Positions 35,608-48,355 of a DNA stretch of 64,000 nucleotides are shown piece by piece. Origin of the DNA: Enoplolaimus lenunculus (lineage: Eukaryota; Nematoda; Enoplea; Enoplida; Thoracostomopsidae); contig JASANG010003862.1 in NCBI GenBank assembly GCA_030248215.1, positions 310,001-374,000 of the forward strand, written 5' to 3'. Position 1 is the first letter of the stretch; every line of letters begins with the position of its first letter. The position numbers were made by a program, and so were the translations under genes. The notes under the pieces are model-generated. The model was not told the origin of the DNA, ran no database searches, and saw nothing but the letters and a program-made list of their open reading frames with translations.

Positions 35608-38600
35608 ATGGACGTTTTGCCAAGAAAACACGAAAAGAGTTCAAATTTAGCGACCGACAGAAGTGAAAATGTTTTCCAGAATGAAACGGAGATAAACTGC
35701 ACGAAACCAGCAGGTGAGACACATTTCGGTTGTTGATTTTGGGTTGAAAATGTCATATGAATTTCGCTTTTTATATTCCCCACTTCTGCAATGAAACACG
35801 AAAAGTTGTAAATGAAAGGGGTTCAAATACATTTTGTAGGTTTTGTTGTGATTTCTTTTAATGATTTAGTGTTTTAAACAGTGACTTTTCTATAAACATA
35901 AAACTGGCATTCTTGAAAGTAAGCTTTAGCTTGGTTGTTTATGCAGAATATACATATATAATATATATGTATATGTATATATTATACATATATATTATTG
36001 TTGCCAATTTATTCACTGTATGAATGATTTGGTTTTCTGAAAATTCTGAAAATGGTTTTATTCTGTTTGTTCTTTTAGAACATTTCTGTTTATTTTTGCG
36101 AGATATATTCTGAAGTTGTGCTGTGTATGATTGTATTAAATCTTAAACAGGTGAAATTTATTTTAGAACTGACCAATACACGTGTTCCTAGCTCTGACCA
36201 AAGCGTGATTAGAACTCTAGGGCGAAAGTTACTATGGGACGACTTGCCTTTGAATTGTTGTACTGCGGATGCAATGCAACTTGACATGACGAAACCTCCC
36301 AAAATAGGTAATGCGGGGCGTATATGTCATTATTTAAAAGTGATTGCTTATTCCGACAGATCTCATAGTTTTCAAAGGCCTCTATAATACTGTGGTTTGT
36401 ACATTTCTAATTAGTAGATGCAATGTGTTTATCGTTTTTTTCAGTTCTCATCAAAGTCTTTGCAAAGTTTCCTACGATCGCGTGCAAAATACTCGGCTTG
36501 TACTTTTTGGGAACAAATAGGTGTAGTGTAATTTATTTTAAATGTAATACCCATATTTTCTCTGTTTTAGACGTATTGTATATGACGATCAAGTGTACTG
36601 CTTGTGGTCAACAAATTAATCAGAATTGTGGCTATGGCTATGGCCGTCATCCTCTGTTTGATGTGTTGCTTTGTCGTGTAAGAATGAGCGTTCGTAATAC
36701 TATTGATACGTGGTTTACTGTTGCGAGTTTTAAATAGAACCGAGCCGAAACAAATAAGCAATAGAATTAAATAGTAAAGCAGTGTTTGGTGTCTCGCTCG
36801 CTTTCACACCCCGTCGTCAGAAATTTCCTGGTTCCCCATTCATAGCTCATGATTTTTGAATTGTCACCGCTGGCGTTATATTAACCGGCAATTTTAGGCA
36901 GTTACAAAAACCAAAAAAGAGGTACGAACAGCATTGAAAACTTTTGTTAGAAAAGATTTTCTTTTTATTTTCGGTAACGGTCCAGCAGGGTGTAATCGGA
37001 ATTCCGATTCCGATTAGAATTCTGATTCAAAACGAGTTCCGATCTGTAATATAGTTTTTGAAACTATTCTTCTGTTCTTGTAAAATGTATACTATCAAAC
37101 TTTATTTAACTTCTTTTCAGTCTTGCGTCAGCTTTATAATGAGTGGCAACTGGTCGATAGACGAGTCTTCGCAGATGGATGAACAGTGCCAGTGGTGTGG
37201 AGAAGGTACGTGCGTATTAGCATTCCACAAGTAATAGAAATGTTCGTTTTTGTGTTGGTAGAAATGATTACAGTAGGGCTTGCGAATTGTTCGCGGGCAG
37301 AAATTATTCAATACGTATAATTAATTAAGGATATCGTTTTCTGACAACACATTTTTAACTTAAAGCCATAATTCTTTGTGTCTGCCATTTGCTGCGGCTT
37401 TTGCATTTTGTTGCAAACTTAATGAATACAAACAATATTTTTAATATTTGGAAAATGTTTAGCTCTATTGTCGACACATTTACGTGACCTATAATTTCTT
37501 GAATAATATAGAGATGAGAATCTGCATGAAGAGTTGAGAATAAGACTGAGACTATTTTGTACGATGCTGAGGATTCAGAGGTTGTAAGACTTAAGTAACA
37601 TGTGAACCGCGGCCACCAAAAGTTTTTAGGCAGCTTTTCAATTGCAAATTTTAAGGCCCGTGTGGTTTGCTTAAAATCGGCGAATGCAATAATACGTATG
37701 TGTCTTCATTTTTAGCATTGTATATAAGTCAGTTTGATTATTTTGATTTTCGTCCTGTAAAACATGACCAAGAAGACACTGGTTTTGTACCGGTTATTTT
37801 GAGCCTCCCATTCTTGCAGTACGAAAAATAAGACCAAGCTTTTAACCAACTTGCAAATGGCTGTGCCCCGTATTACGGCCGATCGAGAAGATAAGGTATA
37901 ATCTGTTTAAGTCAATATTATGCAAGTCGTTATTTCAATGTTTTTCATTTCGATGGAATATATTGTGCGTGAAACAATGCTTTTCAAAATTAGACGTGAA
38001 CCTTTGTAGTTTAAAATAGTTGTGCAAACTTAAACTTATGTGTTGGATCATCAAAACTCATCATGCAAAAATACTTACTAGCAACATTATTACCATTTCA
38101 TTTTGTAGGTATTGTGTTGCACGTAGTAAGAAACAACATTATTGGTATTCATATTTTTATTAATTTAATTAATCTCTTTAAGGCGGAAACCTGTTATTGT
38201 GTGACAAATGCCCTCACGCGTTTTGCCAGAACTGTGTGCGTAGAAACTTTGAACGAAAAACTGTGTTTGAAATCTTGTCGAACAAAGCCTGGGAATGCTT
38301 TTTTTGTAATCCTGCACCGCTCAAAAACTTACAAGAGCTTTGTCGGGCTGTGATGTGGCATAGTGCAAAACGAATGCAGAAACCGAAGAGTAAGTCTTTG
38401 TGCGAATCGGTCAAAGAACATACGGCCACATCCGATTTAGCAACACAACACTATGTTCTCATGTCATTTTGTCAAAATAATTTTTAAAATTCATTAGAAA
38501 ATTTTGAGGCACCTGTTGCTAATCAACTTCTCCCCGTCTGGCGTTGTAAATGCCACATTTTGCTGCAATTCATTCAGGCCTCTTATCAGCCTTGTTGCAG

Positions 38601-40891
38601 AAAGATCTGGCAAAACTGACGATGCTATCAAAAGCAAGGATTCCACAAGTTTAAAACCAGGAAAACGACGCAACGACAATGGTGATTACAGCAGTCAAGC
38701 AAAAAAGTTGAAGGTGCCAAAGATTCATGAAAAATCTCAAGCAACCGCTGTGGACGTTAACTCAGGACAGAAATCCTTTGCTAATACTCCGAAACGCAGC
38801 GCTGCATCGACGTGCTCTAGTTCGCCAAGTAATGCCAGCTCCGTGACTAATGTTGCCGAGCGAAAATCTTATCCCGTTTTTGGCTGCAGTAAAACCAGCA
38901 AACCTGCTGTGGTTGATTCAGAAAACGCCAAAACTGCTTTATCGAAATCGGTCGCTGTTACTGTAATATCTCCCGGTAAGTTACGTCTATAAACGATAGT
39001 TGGTAGTTTCAGAGGACAAAGAAGTACAAGTTTGCACTATTCCTTAATGTGAATGAACTAACATCCATGTAACGATAATGACAATAATAGAAAATTGTAA
39101 CACCGGACGGCTGCTCGATACTCTTGTAGTTTGAAGATAATCTCTATATGGTTTTGTGGCTATGATTTATGGTTTTGTTCATAAATAGTTTCGCAATATT
39201 TTTAGTCAACCTAAACCTAGGGTCCAAATCAACACTTAGCGGTGACGTACACCGTTACATTCTTAGCACTCATTTTAGAACCAAGTTATTTCAGTTAAAC
39301 GTAAGTACTGTCAAATAATGTAAAGTATATTACTGTTTATTTAATTTGGCAGTATTCAGTTTTGTAATCATAATATATGGTTTCGGCGAATATTTCTTTT
39401 GTACGGAAGCTAATAATAATATCGTAGGTGGTTCGTCTCTATCACCAGATGATCCACATATGAACATATCAGAACTTGCTGCTGTGTTAGATGAAAGTGC
39501 ATCAGCTTATGCTCGCCTTATGAAGCAAATCAAACGTCAAGCAGTATTGGTATGTTACATGTTTTATACGAGGAAAAACTCTTGTTGATCACTAATACTT
39601 TCGGTAGGATACCAAGCTGGTTTACTATACGAAAACCTGGATTCTCGTGGAAAGGAAATAAAATAGTAAAGTTGTGCAGTAATGAACATTTCTGCAGTTT
39701 GTACAAGCTTAAATCGCAATTTAATTTTTTGTTGTTGCAGTGTACCGTCCTGGTTTTTATGTACCAAACTTCTACACTTAGGGTAATAATGATGCATTAC
39801 GTAAAAAAGTTAATTTGTTGGCACTGAGAACACTGAAAGGTTCAATAACAAATACACGAATGAGTGCTGAGAGATCGACTTCTGGCCGATTCGTAGTAGA
39901 AATAAAATCCCAAAATAATATGTTTTCATCGTGTAGAAATGTTCTGTCAACAAGCGTTTTGTTTCGCTTTTGTATCCGACAGGGTTACAAATGGAACTAA
40001 ATTGTGCAATAACAGTAACTGGAATTAAAAACTTCTTTTTTATCGGAACAGTAACCATAATATGAAATACTTTCAACACTGAATTACTGTTTTACTTTTC
40101 AGCTTTTTAACAACTTATTAACAATACTGCAAGAGATGAAAGGCATGAAGTTGTACTAATAATTTTGCATTTACAAAATGTTTCAATGTCTGTATATATG
40201 ATTTCGTAAAACACCGTTAAAATTCCGGTTCCTGCAGTCTGCAATGCCGGAAAAGGAACAGGAACAGGAATCGTTTTGCAGCAATTCCGGCCGGAACAAC
40301 GGCGGAACACTGGTATTTGGTTATAGATTACTAGTAGACAACCGTATGGAGTGAGTTGTATTATTTGTGTCATTTTTACTGTGATACGCAAATCTTTGAG
40401 TTTATTTTCACACATTGCTTGCATTTTAATGGTATAGTTTTAATGTGTGCTCACATGTCTGATTATAGATCTCAGGCAATTCCAACTGTACTCAAATTCA
40501 AAAGGCGGACGCTGCGGAGTCGTTATGCAGTGATATACGGTTTGCCGTTGATTCTGTCGGAGAATTGCATCGATGGACATTAATGAACATGGACAGAGGT
40601 GTTGTTGTAAGCTTGAACGCGAAATCCGAAAACGATTCAGCGAAATCGATTTCTCTGAAACCAACACATTCTGTTAAACAAAGCACGCCACCTGCACAAT
40701 TGAAAAGTTCGCACAGTCTCAATGGTTATACGAATGCTATCGCTGATGATGATTGTCCTGTGATTTCTGTGATTGAAAGTGTTGTATCTGGAAATGGATT
40801 GGACACAAACATTTCTAGGATAAGCAAAAGTCGTGCAGCTCCCGTTGACTCCAAAAAGACTCATCAGACAACAGCTGTGAAAAAAATTTAA
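35608..40891 (+). CDS. ATRX-like ADD-domain protein without helicase, 8 exons
   Basis: ADD domains (GATA-like finger plus PHD finger) read histone H3 tails with unmodified K4 and methylated K9. Exons: 35608-35713, 36167-36307, 36571-36677, 37121-37205, 38183-38389, 38601-38975, 39428-39549 (acceptor alternatives exist), 40469-40891. They sum to 1,566 nt (521 aa) with consistent phases. Exon 3 has MTIKCTACGQQINQNCGYGY and ends LLCR; exon 4 adds the partner Cys and MDEQCQWCGE; exon 5 gives GGNLLLCDKCPHAFCQNC and WECFFCNPAPL. All finger Cys and the PHD His are present, and the MDEQC motif of the ATRX H3 pocket is kept. Exon 6 is Ser/Lys-rich. Exons 7-8 (ISELAAVLDESASAYARLMK, then ESLCSDIRFAV) resemble the helical segment after the ATRX ADD. 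The tail has an acidic SUMO-interaction-like DDDCPVISVIE. The frame ends at 40891 with no SNF2 motif; human ATRX is about 2,490 aa. Drosophila likewise has a separate ADD protein (ADD1) beside XNP. Confidence 0.85.
35950..35998. repeat. AT-rich palindrome in ADD gene intron 1
   Basis: TATACATATATAATATA and its near-complement around ATATATGTATATG form an imperfect self-complementary TA-rich run. A slippage-prone microsatellite is the simple explanation. Confidence 0.7.
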
Positions 40892-41224
40892 ATATGAACA
40901 TAATGAGGTACAAGCATGATTCTTTTCATTTTTCGCTACAATGCTAGCAAAACGTTGTTCTGCGAAAACTCACATTTACTGTAACGGGTTTGAGTGCCAG
41001 CTGTGGTTGTTATACATTGCTCGCGTATACATCAATAATTCGGTTTGAGTTAGCATTTTCTCTTATAGAATCAGTAATTTTAGCATTAGCACGTCTTCTT
41101 CCCTAGTTTAAGGTTATGAGTTCGGTTCACTTGTAAGCTTAGGCAAAGGTTTACGCTTAGATATTGTAAATGTTCTTCGAAACTTTTCTCGATTTTGGGT
41201 TAAATTAGTTTCAAGTTGGACTGA

Positions 41225-41563
41225 CTAATAATTATTTCACGCCCTATTTTTAATATCACTGAAAGTGACTTCTCACTAAGCTATTATTCGCCAGATACCA
41301 AAACATTTCACGACATTATTATACCTGCTATGGTATGCTACGATAATCAGTGTTTCATTGACTATCTACGATCTAGCATAGCCGAAATAGATAAAAAATT
41401 TATCGAAATTAACTATAACGATTTGACCAAAAAAGTTACCATTAAATGTATTGTTGGTAGTAAAATTAAGGGCATTTCTTTTAGACTTCAAAAAATCTTG
41501 GGCTTAAATCAATACTTTATTGAAGGTTCAGTTACAGAAGAACGAGTAGTAGATACGATTTGA
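41225..41563 (+). pseudogene. Fossil ORF fragment, possibly Polinton-type
   Basis: An open frame of about 112 codons contains a segment LTKKVTIKCIVGSK followed by FRLQKILGL. This resembles the conserved core of a small protein I associate with Polinton/Maverick-like elements in invertebrates. It stands alone: no polymerase, integrase or terminal repeats were recognised nearby, so it is at most a fragment. Alternatively it could be an exon of an unknown gene. I cannot separate these without a search. Confidence 0.25.
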
Positions 41564-41749
41564 ATTATTTTCGCTACTTCTTGAGATAAAATTTCGATTT
41601 GGGTAGGGCCTAGCACGACTTCGTGAATTTTGGCTAAATTTCGATTTATGCGAACGTTTTCCATTAATTGTTTTTGGTTATCAGCTAATAACTAACCCCC
41701 AGTGCCAAGGTTTGCATGGTCTTTGCCCCCGATTACAATGCATTCAGTT

Positions 41750-42290
41750 GGTTAACGCCCGCTGTTTGACCACACAATACTGACTGCATTTCAAAGCGCT
41801 GCACCTAATCCTCAGCTTCTTTTAACGTTTTTGGCATGTCACGGAAAACTTCTAGCGCACTAGACGGCTGTAAACCACCGAAAAATCTTAATTACACGGC
41901 GGTCAAATGCGACGTTATCCATGTTCGGATACAAACTACGACATGCACGCTTAACAGCTTTTAAATAGGCCGAATCGCTCTCAACCGCTAACTGATGTCG
42001 CTGCTCAAAGGTATCCTCAAGATACATGACTCATTCGGGGTTACGTAGCTGGTTTTCTAAAGCGGTGACAAAGTCGTGAACCTATGCTTTGGTTGCTCGG
42101 GCACTCGCTCATTTGCATCTCTGGCGCGGTCTTTTAGATATGCGGGAAGAACCTTTAACTTCATATCGTCATTTATTAATCTAGTGTTGCCGTACATGTT
42201 AAAATTCTCAATCCAAGCCTTAAAGTCAGAACAAGCTAAAATCTCCAAGATAAAATGAGAGGGCCAAGTCTTTATCATCTTCTAACGAAC
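41750..42290 (-). mobile_element. Ty3/Gypsy-type gag remnant (fossil)
   Basis: On the minus strand from 42278, the translation FKAWIENFNMYGN then DMKLKVLPAYLKDRARD matches the typical Gypsy gag capsid start (residues around F..W...F......D..K...LP..L...A). Further down, FEQRHQLAVESDSAYLKAV and GGLQPSSALEVFRDMP are also gag-like. The copy is broken in several places, and no protease, reverse transcriptase or clear LTR was seen, so it is an old solitary fragment. Confidence 0.65.
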
Positions 42291-43554
42291 ACGTTGCGAG
42301 GTTAATATCATCCGTTAAATCTCTTAGGCCTTAGGCTAGGCGCGTAGCTAAATCTCTCACGACTGTGTCCAACTGAGCTAAATATCAATCAATTGCTTCC
42401 ATAGTTTTTTATCACAACTAATCCGCTAAGGGTTGCACAGCCTCTGGAAAGATTGAGTCCCTTCACTAGACTCTAATCCTCCCCACTTCTTAATCTGTAT
42501 CCCGCCGTATTGGGGAAAATTACGACTCTCAGTGTAATGGATAGGACTCAGGCTCAAAAATTGGTAAATTCACTACCCAGATAAAGATTGTTTATCTCGG
42601 TGTGACCTCCAGTTTTGTTACTAACTGATCTTTGCGCAACATTTTATTACCCAGAAAACTAGCCGCGATTCACCCTGCAATCACGCACCCAAAACATTCT
42701 GAAACCCTAATTTATATCCCCCCTTGATCCTATACCTATTACAGTCAAAACTTTACAAACAAAAACCAATCTTTCACTTCTCAGAAGACGGTTGTATCGC
42801 TCAAAAACAAAAAATATTTAAGATTTTAAGATGCAAATCAGTGTTTATCTAATATTTTTATTCTTCAAACGGCAAAACAATGCAGTATAGCCGCAAAATT
42901 ATGTTCGCGAAATCTCAAAAATTGTACATTTTAGAATAACTTCAAAAGCTAGCCAAAGAATCCACAAACATGGGTTGTCATACGTCTACGTAATCACATG
43001 CGCCATGTTCTAAAAATTTAGTTAGATAACTAAAAGTACTTGGAAACAATAGTTATCCCTAATCATAGCGTAGTTTTTTTATTTCAAACCTATCAAAAGT
43101 TATCCCTTTTCCCAATTCATGAGTAAGTTCGCGTATACCGCTACTTTTTGAAAATTTCTAACTATAATCGTTTTCAAGAATGCCCGATTGTTGTGCTCTG
43201 GCAAGTGAAACCTCAAATTGATGGTGGCTGAAATATTAGTCTCATTTTAAATGTTAATTTTCGATTTCTGCGAAATACATCCGAGTATTCTAATTTGCCT
43301 TGGGTATCGTGTTTATTTGAAAGTAGTTAAAACCCTGATCTGGGTTCACTGTGAGAAGCTGGAAAATTTTGGATACGCGTGTCAAAGCTACTTGTGATTT
43401 TTGAGGAATTAATTAAGAGTTGGTTAGTTGTGTGCTTAGGTAACCGGCAGTATTGGACGGCATTTTTGGAGTGCCGACCGTCTATAATGTACCGTTCTTA
43501 CACGATAAAAATGTTTAGAATTGTCCAAACAAGCAATATTTATATTGCCTTTCG
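42291..43554. other. No gene recognised
   Basis: AT-rich DNA beyond the gag remnant. It may include further decayed element sequence, but no LTR pair or primer-binding site could be recognised. Confidence 0.3.
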
Positions 43555-43737
43555 AGCCCATGTTACTTAAAGGGGCTTCCAGGTTTCTGGTGGGTCTATA
43601 AAAGAGTAAGTTTACATTCTAGCTTAATTTTTTGCTCAGACTTACACTTAGGCTTAGGCTTAGGAAACCATTCTTGCAACGCTTAGGCTCAGGAATACGC
43701 CTAATCTACTGTTACGCCCCTTAAAGTAACATTGGCC
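43555..43737. mobile_element. GGCC-ended MITE with TTAGGC-like core
   Basis: 183 bp, AGCCCATGTTACTTAAAGGG to CCCCTTAAAGTAACATTGGCC, with ACTTAGGCTTAGGCTTAGG inside. Flanks GCCTTTCG (43547-43554) and GCGTTTCG (43738-43745) match at 7 of 8. Confidence 0.75.
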
Positions 43738-44757
43738 GCGTTTCGAATAATTGTAATAGACAAAATATAGCATTTACCGACCACGTGCACGCATATTTGA
43801 GGAGGAACTGGTCCGAAAGGGGGTACTTTGGTAAGTCCAAAAATTTTTTTCAATATGTGTTAATAACTAATTTCAAATGCAGTTTTTGTAATTATAAATA
43901 TTTATGTAATTCACAATCAACAAAAAACTAAATTCCTAAGAAATAATTGGCCACATAAGCTTCGAGCCACAAGACTGAGCGTAATTGTAAGCCTAAGCAA
44001 AAAATTAGATCAGTGCCGGAACAGGAGCAAAGCATAATACTAAGCCAAAGCATGAACCTATGCCTAATCGATGTTTGATCTAAGATTGTGTTGCAAAATC
44101 ATGGATCTAGAAAGTGAGGCCAACTTTGAAACAAATCAAATTTGGCGTGCAGCGCGTAATTTCTTTAATATTTTCTTTTAAAGTAGCTAAACAGCTCATA
44201 TTTTAGGTAAAACCTTTTACACCTCGAATATACTGAAGTGGGAATATTTGTTGACATTCAGCAGCTTGGTGGTTATCGTAAGGCCTGTGTAGTGTCTAAA
44301 GCCATTTAAAAAATCGGGTGGTAATTAATGCTTGTAAAACAGCCTACGTGACGCTTGGCAATGAACTACTTTTAAAGGCGTCCATATATCCAGCGGAACT
44401 TAGAAGCAAGTAGACTTAGACTTCACACTTCAAAATGTTTAACGTAGAAGCTTTATACGGAATGAGAATGCATGTTACTTTAGGTACTTTTTCAGTTGGT
44501 AACACAAGATACCACCTTCGAAATTTGTACAGAACGCAACGTCCCCTTTCTGAAATCCTGGCAATGTGCGTACGTTGCAGGGATGTCATGGGGGAAAACT
44601 TTTCACCCCGCTTCACCCAAAATTTGTAAATGTTATATATACTTTTCCATTTACCCGAAACAAGCCTGTCCCTTTTTCCCGTTTTGAACGAAAATGTGCT
44701 ACTATCCTACGATTCCATTCATTCGAAACAAGTCTGTCTCATTTTTCCGTTTTCCCA
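43738..44757. other. No gene; left border of the 92-bp satellite
   Basis: AT-rich sequence with CTTAGGC-like hexamers near 43985. A 64-codon ATG frame at 44435-44629 has no recognised domain. From about 44635 there are two strongly diverged satellite monomers (CCCGAAACAAGCCTGTCCC, then TTCGAAACAAGTCTGTCTC). Confidence 0.4.
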
Positions 44758-47700
44758 GTGAAAATATATCATTCTCAGTTTTGCCCAGCGAAAATTTGCA
44801 GATGCCCCATCTTCCCGAAACGAGCCGGTTCCGTTTTCTCCGTTTCGCAGTGAAAATATATCATTCTCAGTTTTGCCCAGCGAAAATTTGCAGATGCCCC
44901 ATCTTCCCGAAACGAGCCGGTTCCGTTTTCTCCGTTTCGCAGTGAAAATATATCATTCTCAGTTTTGCCCAGCGAAAATTTGCAGATGCCCCATCTTCCC
45001 GAAACGAGCCGGTTCCGTTTTCTCCGTTTCGCAGTGAAAATATATCATTCTCAGTTTTGTCCAGCGAAAATTTGCAGATGCCCCATCTTCCCGAAACGAG
45101 CCGGTTCCGTTTTCTCCGTTTCGCAGTGAAAATATATCATTCTCAGTTTTGCCCAGCGAAAATTTGCAGATGCCCCATCTTCCCGAAACGAGCCGGTTCC
45201 GTTTTCTCCGTTTCGCAGTGAAAATATATCATTCTCAGTTTTGCCCAGCGAAAATTTGCAGATGCCCCATCTTCCCGAAACGAGCCGGTTCCGTTTTCTC
45301 CGTTTCGCAGTGAAAATATATCATTCTCAGTTTTGCCCAGCGAAAATTTGCAGATGCCCCATCTTCCCGAAACGAGCCGGTTCCGTTTTCTCCGTTTCGC
45401 AGTGAAAATATATCATTCTCAGTTTTGCCCAGCGAAAATTTGCAGATGCCCCATCTTCCCGAAACGAGCCGGTTCCGTTTTCTCCGTTTCGCAGTGAAAA
45501 TATATCATTCTCAGTTTTGCCCAGCGAAAATTTGCAGATGCCCCATCTTCCCGAAACGAGCCGGTTCCGTTTTCTCCGTTTCGCAGTGAAAATATATCAT
45601 TCTCAGTTTTGCCCAGCGAAAATTTGCAGATGCCCCATCTTCCCGAAACGAGCCGGTTCCGTTTTCTCCGTTTCGCAGTGAAAATATATCATTCTCAGTT
45701 TTGCCCAGCGAAAATTTCAAGATGCCCCATCTTCCCGAAACGAGCCGGTTCCGTTTTCTCCGTTTCGCAGTGAAAATATATCATTCTCAGTTTTGCCCAG
45801 CGAAAATTTGCAGATGCCCCATCTTCCCGAAACGAGCCGGTTCCGTTTTCTCCGTTTCGCAGTGAAAATATATCATTCTCAGTTTTGCCCAGCGAAAATT
45901 TGCAGATGCCCCATCTTCCCGAAACGAGCCGGTTCCGTTTTCTCCGTTTCGCAGTGAAAATATATCATTCTCAGTTTTGCCCAGCGAAAATTTGCAGATG
46001 CCCCATCTTCCCGAAACGAGCCGGTTCCGTTTTCTCCGTTTCGCAGTGAAAATATATCATTCTCAGTTTTGCCCAGCGAAAATTTGCAGATGCCCCATCT
46101 TCCCGAAACGAGCCGGTTCCGTTTTCTCCGTTTCGCAGTGAAAATATATCATTCTCAGTTTTGCCCAGCGAAAATTTGCAGATGCCCCATCTTCCCGAAA
46201 CGAGCCGGTTCCGTTTTCTCCGTTTCGCAGTGAAAATATATCATTCTCAGTTTTGCCCAGCGAAAATTTGCAGATGCCCCATCTTCCCGAAACGAGCCGG
46301 TTCCGTTTTCTCCGTTTCGCAGTGAAAATATATCATTCTCAGTTTTGCCCAGCGAAAATTTGCAGATGCCCCATCATCCCGAAACGAGCCGGTTCCGTTT
46401 CTCCGTTTCGCAGTGAAAATATATCATTCTCAGTTTTGCCCAGCGAAAATTTGCAGATGCCCCATCTTCCCGAAACGAGCCGGTTCCGTTTTCTCCGTTT
46501 CGCAGTGAAAATATATCATTCTCAGTTTTGCCCAGCGAAAATTTGCAGATGCCCCATCTTCCCGAAACGAGCCGGTTCCGTTTTCTCCGTTTCGCAGTGA
46601 AAATATATCATTCTCAGTTTTGCCCAGCGAAAATTTGCAGATGCCCCATCTTCCCGAAACGAGCCGGTTCCGTTTTCTCCGTTTCGCAGTGAAAATATAT
46701 CATTCTCAGTTTTGCCCAGCGAAAATTTGCAGATGCCCCATCTTCCCGAAACGAGCCGGTTCCGTTTTCTCCGTTTCGTAGTGAAAATATATCATTCTCA
46801 GTTTTGCCCAGCGAAAATTTGCAGATGCCCCATCTTCCCGAAACGAGCCGGTTCCGTTTTCTCCGTTTCGCAGTGAAAATATATCATTCTCAGTATTGCC
46901 CAGCGAAAATTTGCAGATGCCCCATCTTTCCGAAACGAGCCGGTTCCGTTTTCTCCGTTTCGCAGTGAAAATATATCATTCTCAGTTTTGCCCAGCGAAA
47001 ATTTGCAGATGCCCCATCTTCCCGAAACGAGCCGGTTCCGTTTTCTCCGTTTCGCAGTGAAAATATATCATTCTCAGTTTTGCCCAGCGAAAATTTGCAG
47101 ATGCCACATCTTCCCTAAACGAGCCGGTTCCGTTTCTCCGTTTCGCAGTGAAAATATATCATTCTCAGTTTTGCCCAGCGAAAATTTGCAGATGCCCCAT
47201 CTTCCCGAAACGAGCCGGTTCCGTTTTCTCCGTTTCGCAGTGAAAATATATCATTCTCAGTTTTGCCCAGCGAAAATTTGCAGATGCCCCATCTTCCCGA
47301 AACGAGCCGGTTCCGTTTTCTCCGTTTCGCAGTGAAAATATATCATTCTCAGGTTTGCCCAGCGAAATTTGCAGATGCCCCATCTTCCCGAAACGAGCCG
47401 GTTCCGTTTTCTCCGTTTCGCAGTGAAAATATATCATTCTCAGTTTTGCCCAGCGAAAATTTGCAGATGCCCCATCTTCCCGAAACGAGCCGGTTCCGTT
47501 TTCTCCGTTTCGTAGTGAAAATATATCATTCTCAGTTTTGCCCAGCGAAAATTTGCAGATGCCCCATCTTCCCGAAACGAGCCGGTTCCGTTTTCTCCGT
47601 TTCGCAGTGAAAATATATCATTCTCAGTATTGCCCAGCGAAAATTTGCAGATGCCCCATCTTTCCGAAACGAGCCGGTTCCGTTTTCTCCGTTTCGCAGT

Positions 47701-48355
47701 GAAAATATATCATTCTCAGTTTTGCCCAGCGAAAATTTGCAGATGCCCCATCTTCCCGAAACGAGCCGGTTCCATTTTCTCCGTTTCGCAGTGAAAATAT
47801 ATCATTCTCAGTTTTGCCCAGCGAAAATTTGCAGATGCCCCATCATCCCGAAACGAGCCGGTTCCGTTTCTCCGTTTCGCAGTGAAAATATATCATTCTC
47901 AGTTTTGCCCAGCGAAAATTTGCAGATGCCCCATCTTCCCGAAACGAGCCGGTTCCGTTTTCTCCGTTTCGTAGTGAAAATATATCATTCTCAGTTTTGC
48001 CCAGCGAAAATTTGCAGATGCCCCATCTTCCCGAAACGAGCCGGTTCCGTTTTCTCCGTTTCGCAGTGAAAATATATCATTCTCAGTATTGCCCAGCGAA
48101 AATTTGCAGATGCCCCATCTTCCCGAAACGAGCCGGTTCCGTTTTCTCCGTTTCGCAGTGAAAATATATCATTCTCAGTTTTGCCCAGCGAAAATTTGCA
48201 GATGCCCCATCTTCCCGAAACGAGCCGGTTCCGTTTTCTCCGTTTCGCAGTGAAAATATATCATTCTCAGTTTTGCCCAGCGAAAATTTGCAGATGCCCC
48301 ATCTTCCCGAAACGAGCCGGTTCCGTTTTCTCCGTTTCGCAGTGAAAATATATCA
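44758..48355. repeat. 92-bp satellite array, about 39 monomers
   Basis: Monomer of 92 bp containing GTGAAAATATATCATTCTC, CCCAGCGAAAATTTGCAG and CCGAAACGAGCCGGTTCCG. The GTG of the monomer start recurs at 44850, 44942, 45034 and on to 48342; that distance, 3,492 bp, equals 38 units minus four 1-bp deletions that I can see. Monomers in 44850-46370 are nearly invariant. Those from about 46370 carry shared variants (CGTAGTG, CAGTATTGCC, CATCATCCC) repeated at spacings of 734-735 bp and 459 bp, which points to block duplication of eight and five monomers. Open frames here are repeat artefacts. Confidence 0.95.

Noticed and set aside
40892-44757. Helicase exons completing an ATRX gene downstream of the ADD exons
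   Set aside because: No SNF2 motifs in any frame; the interval holds fossil fragments, a MITE and satellite border.
44758-48355. CENP-B-box-like motif in the 92-bp satellite
   Set aside because: TTCCCGAAACGAG and its complement do not fit the TTCGnnnnAnnCGGG core.
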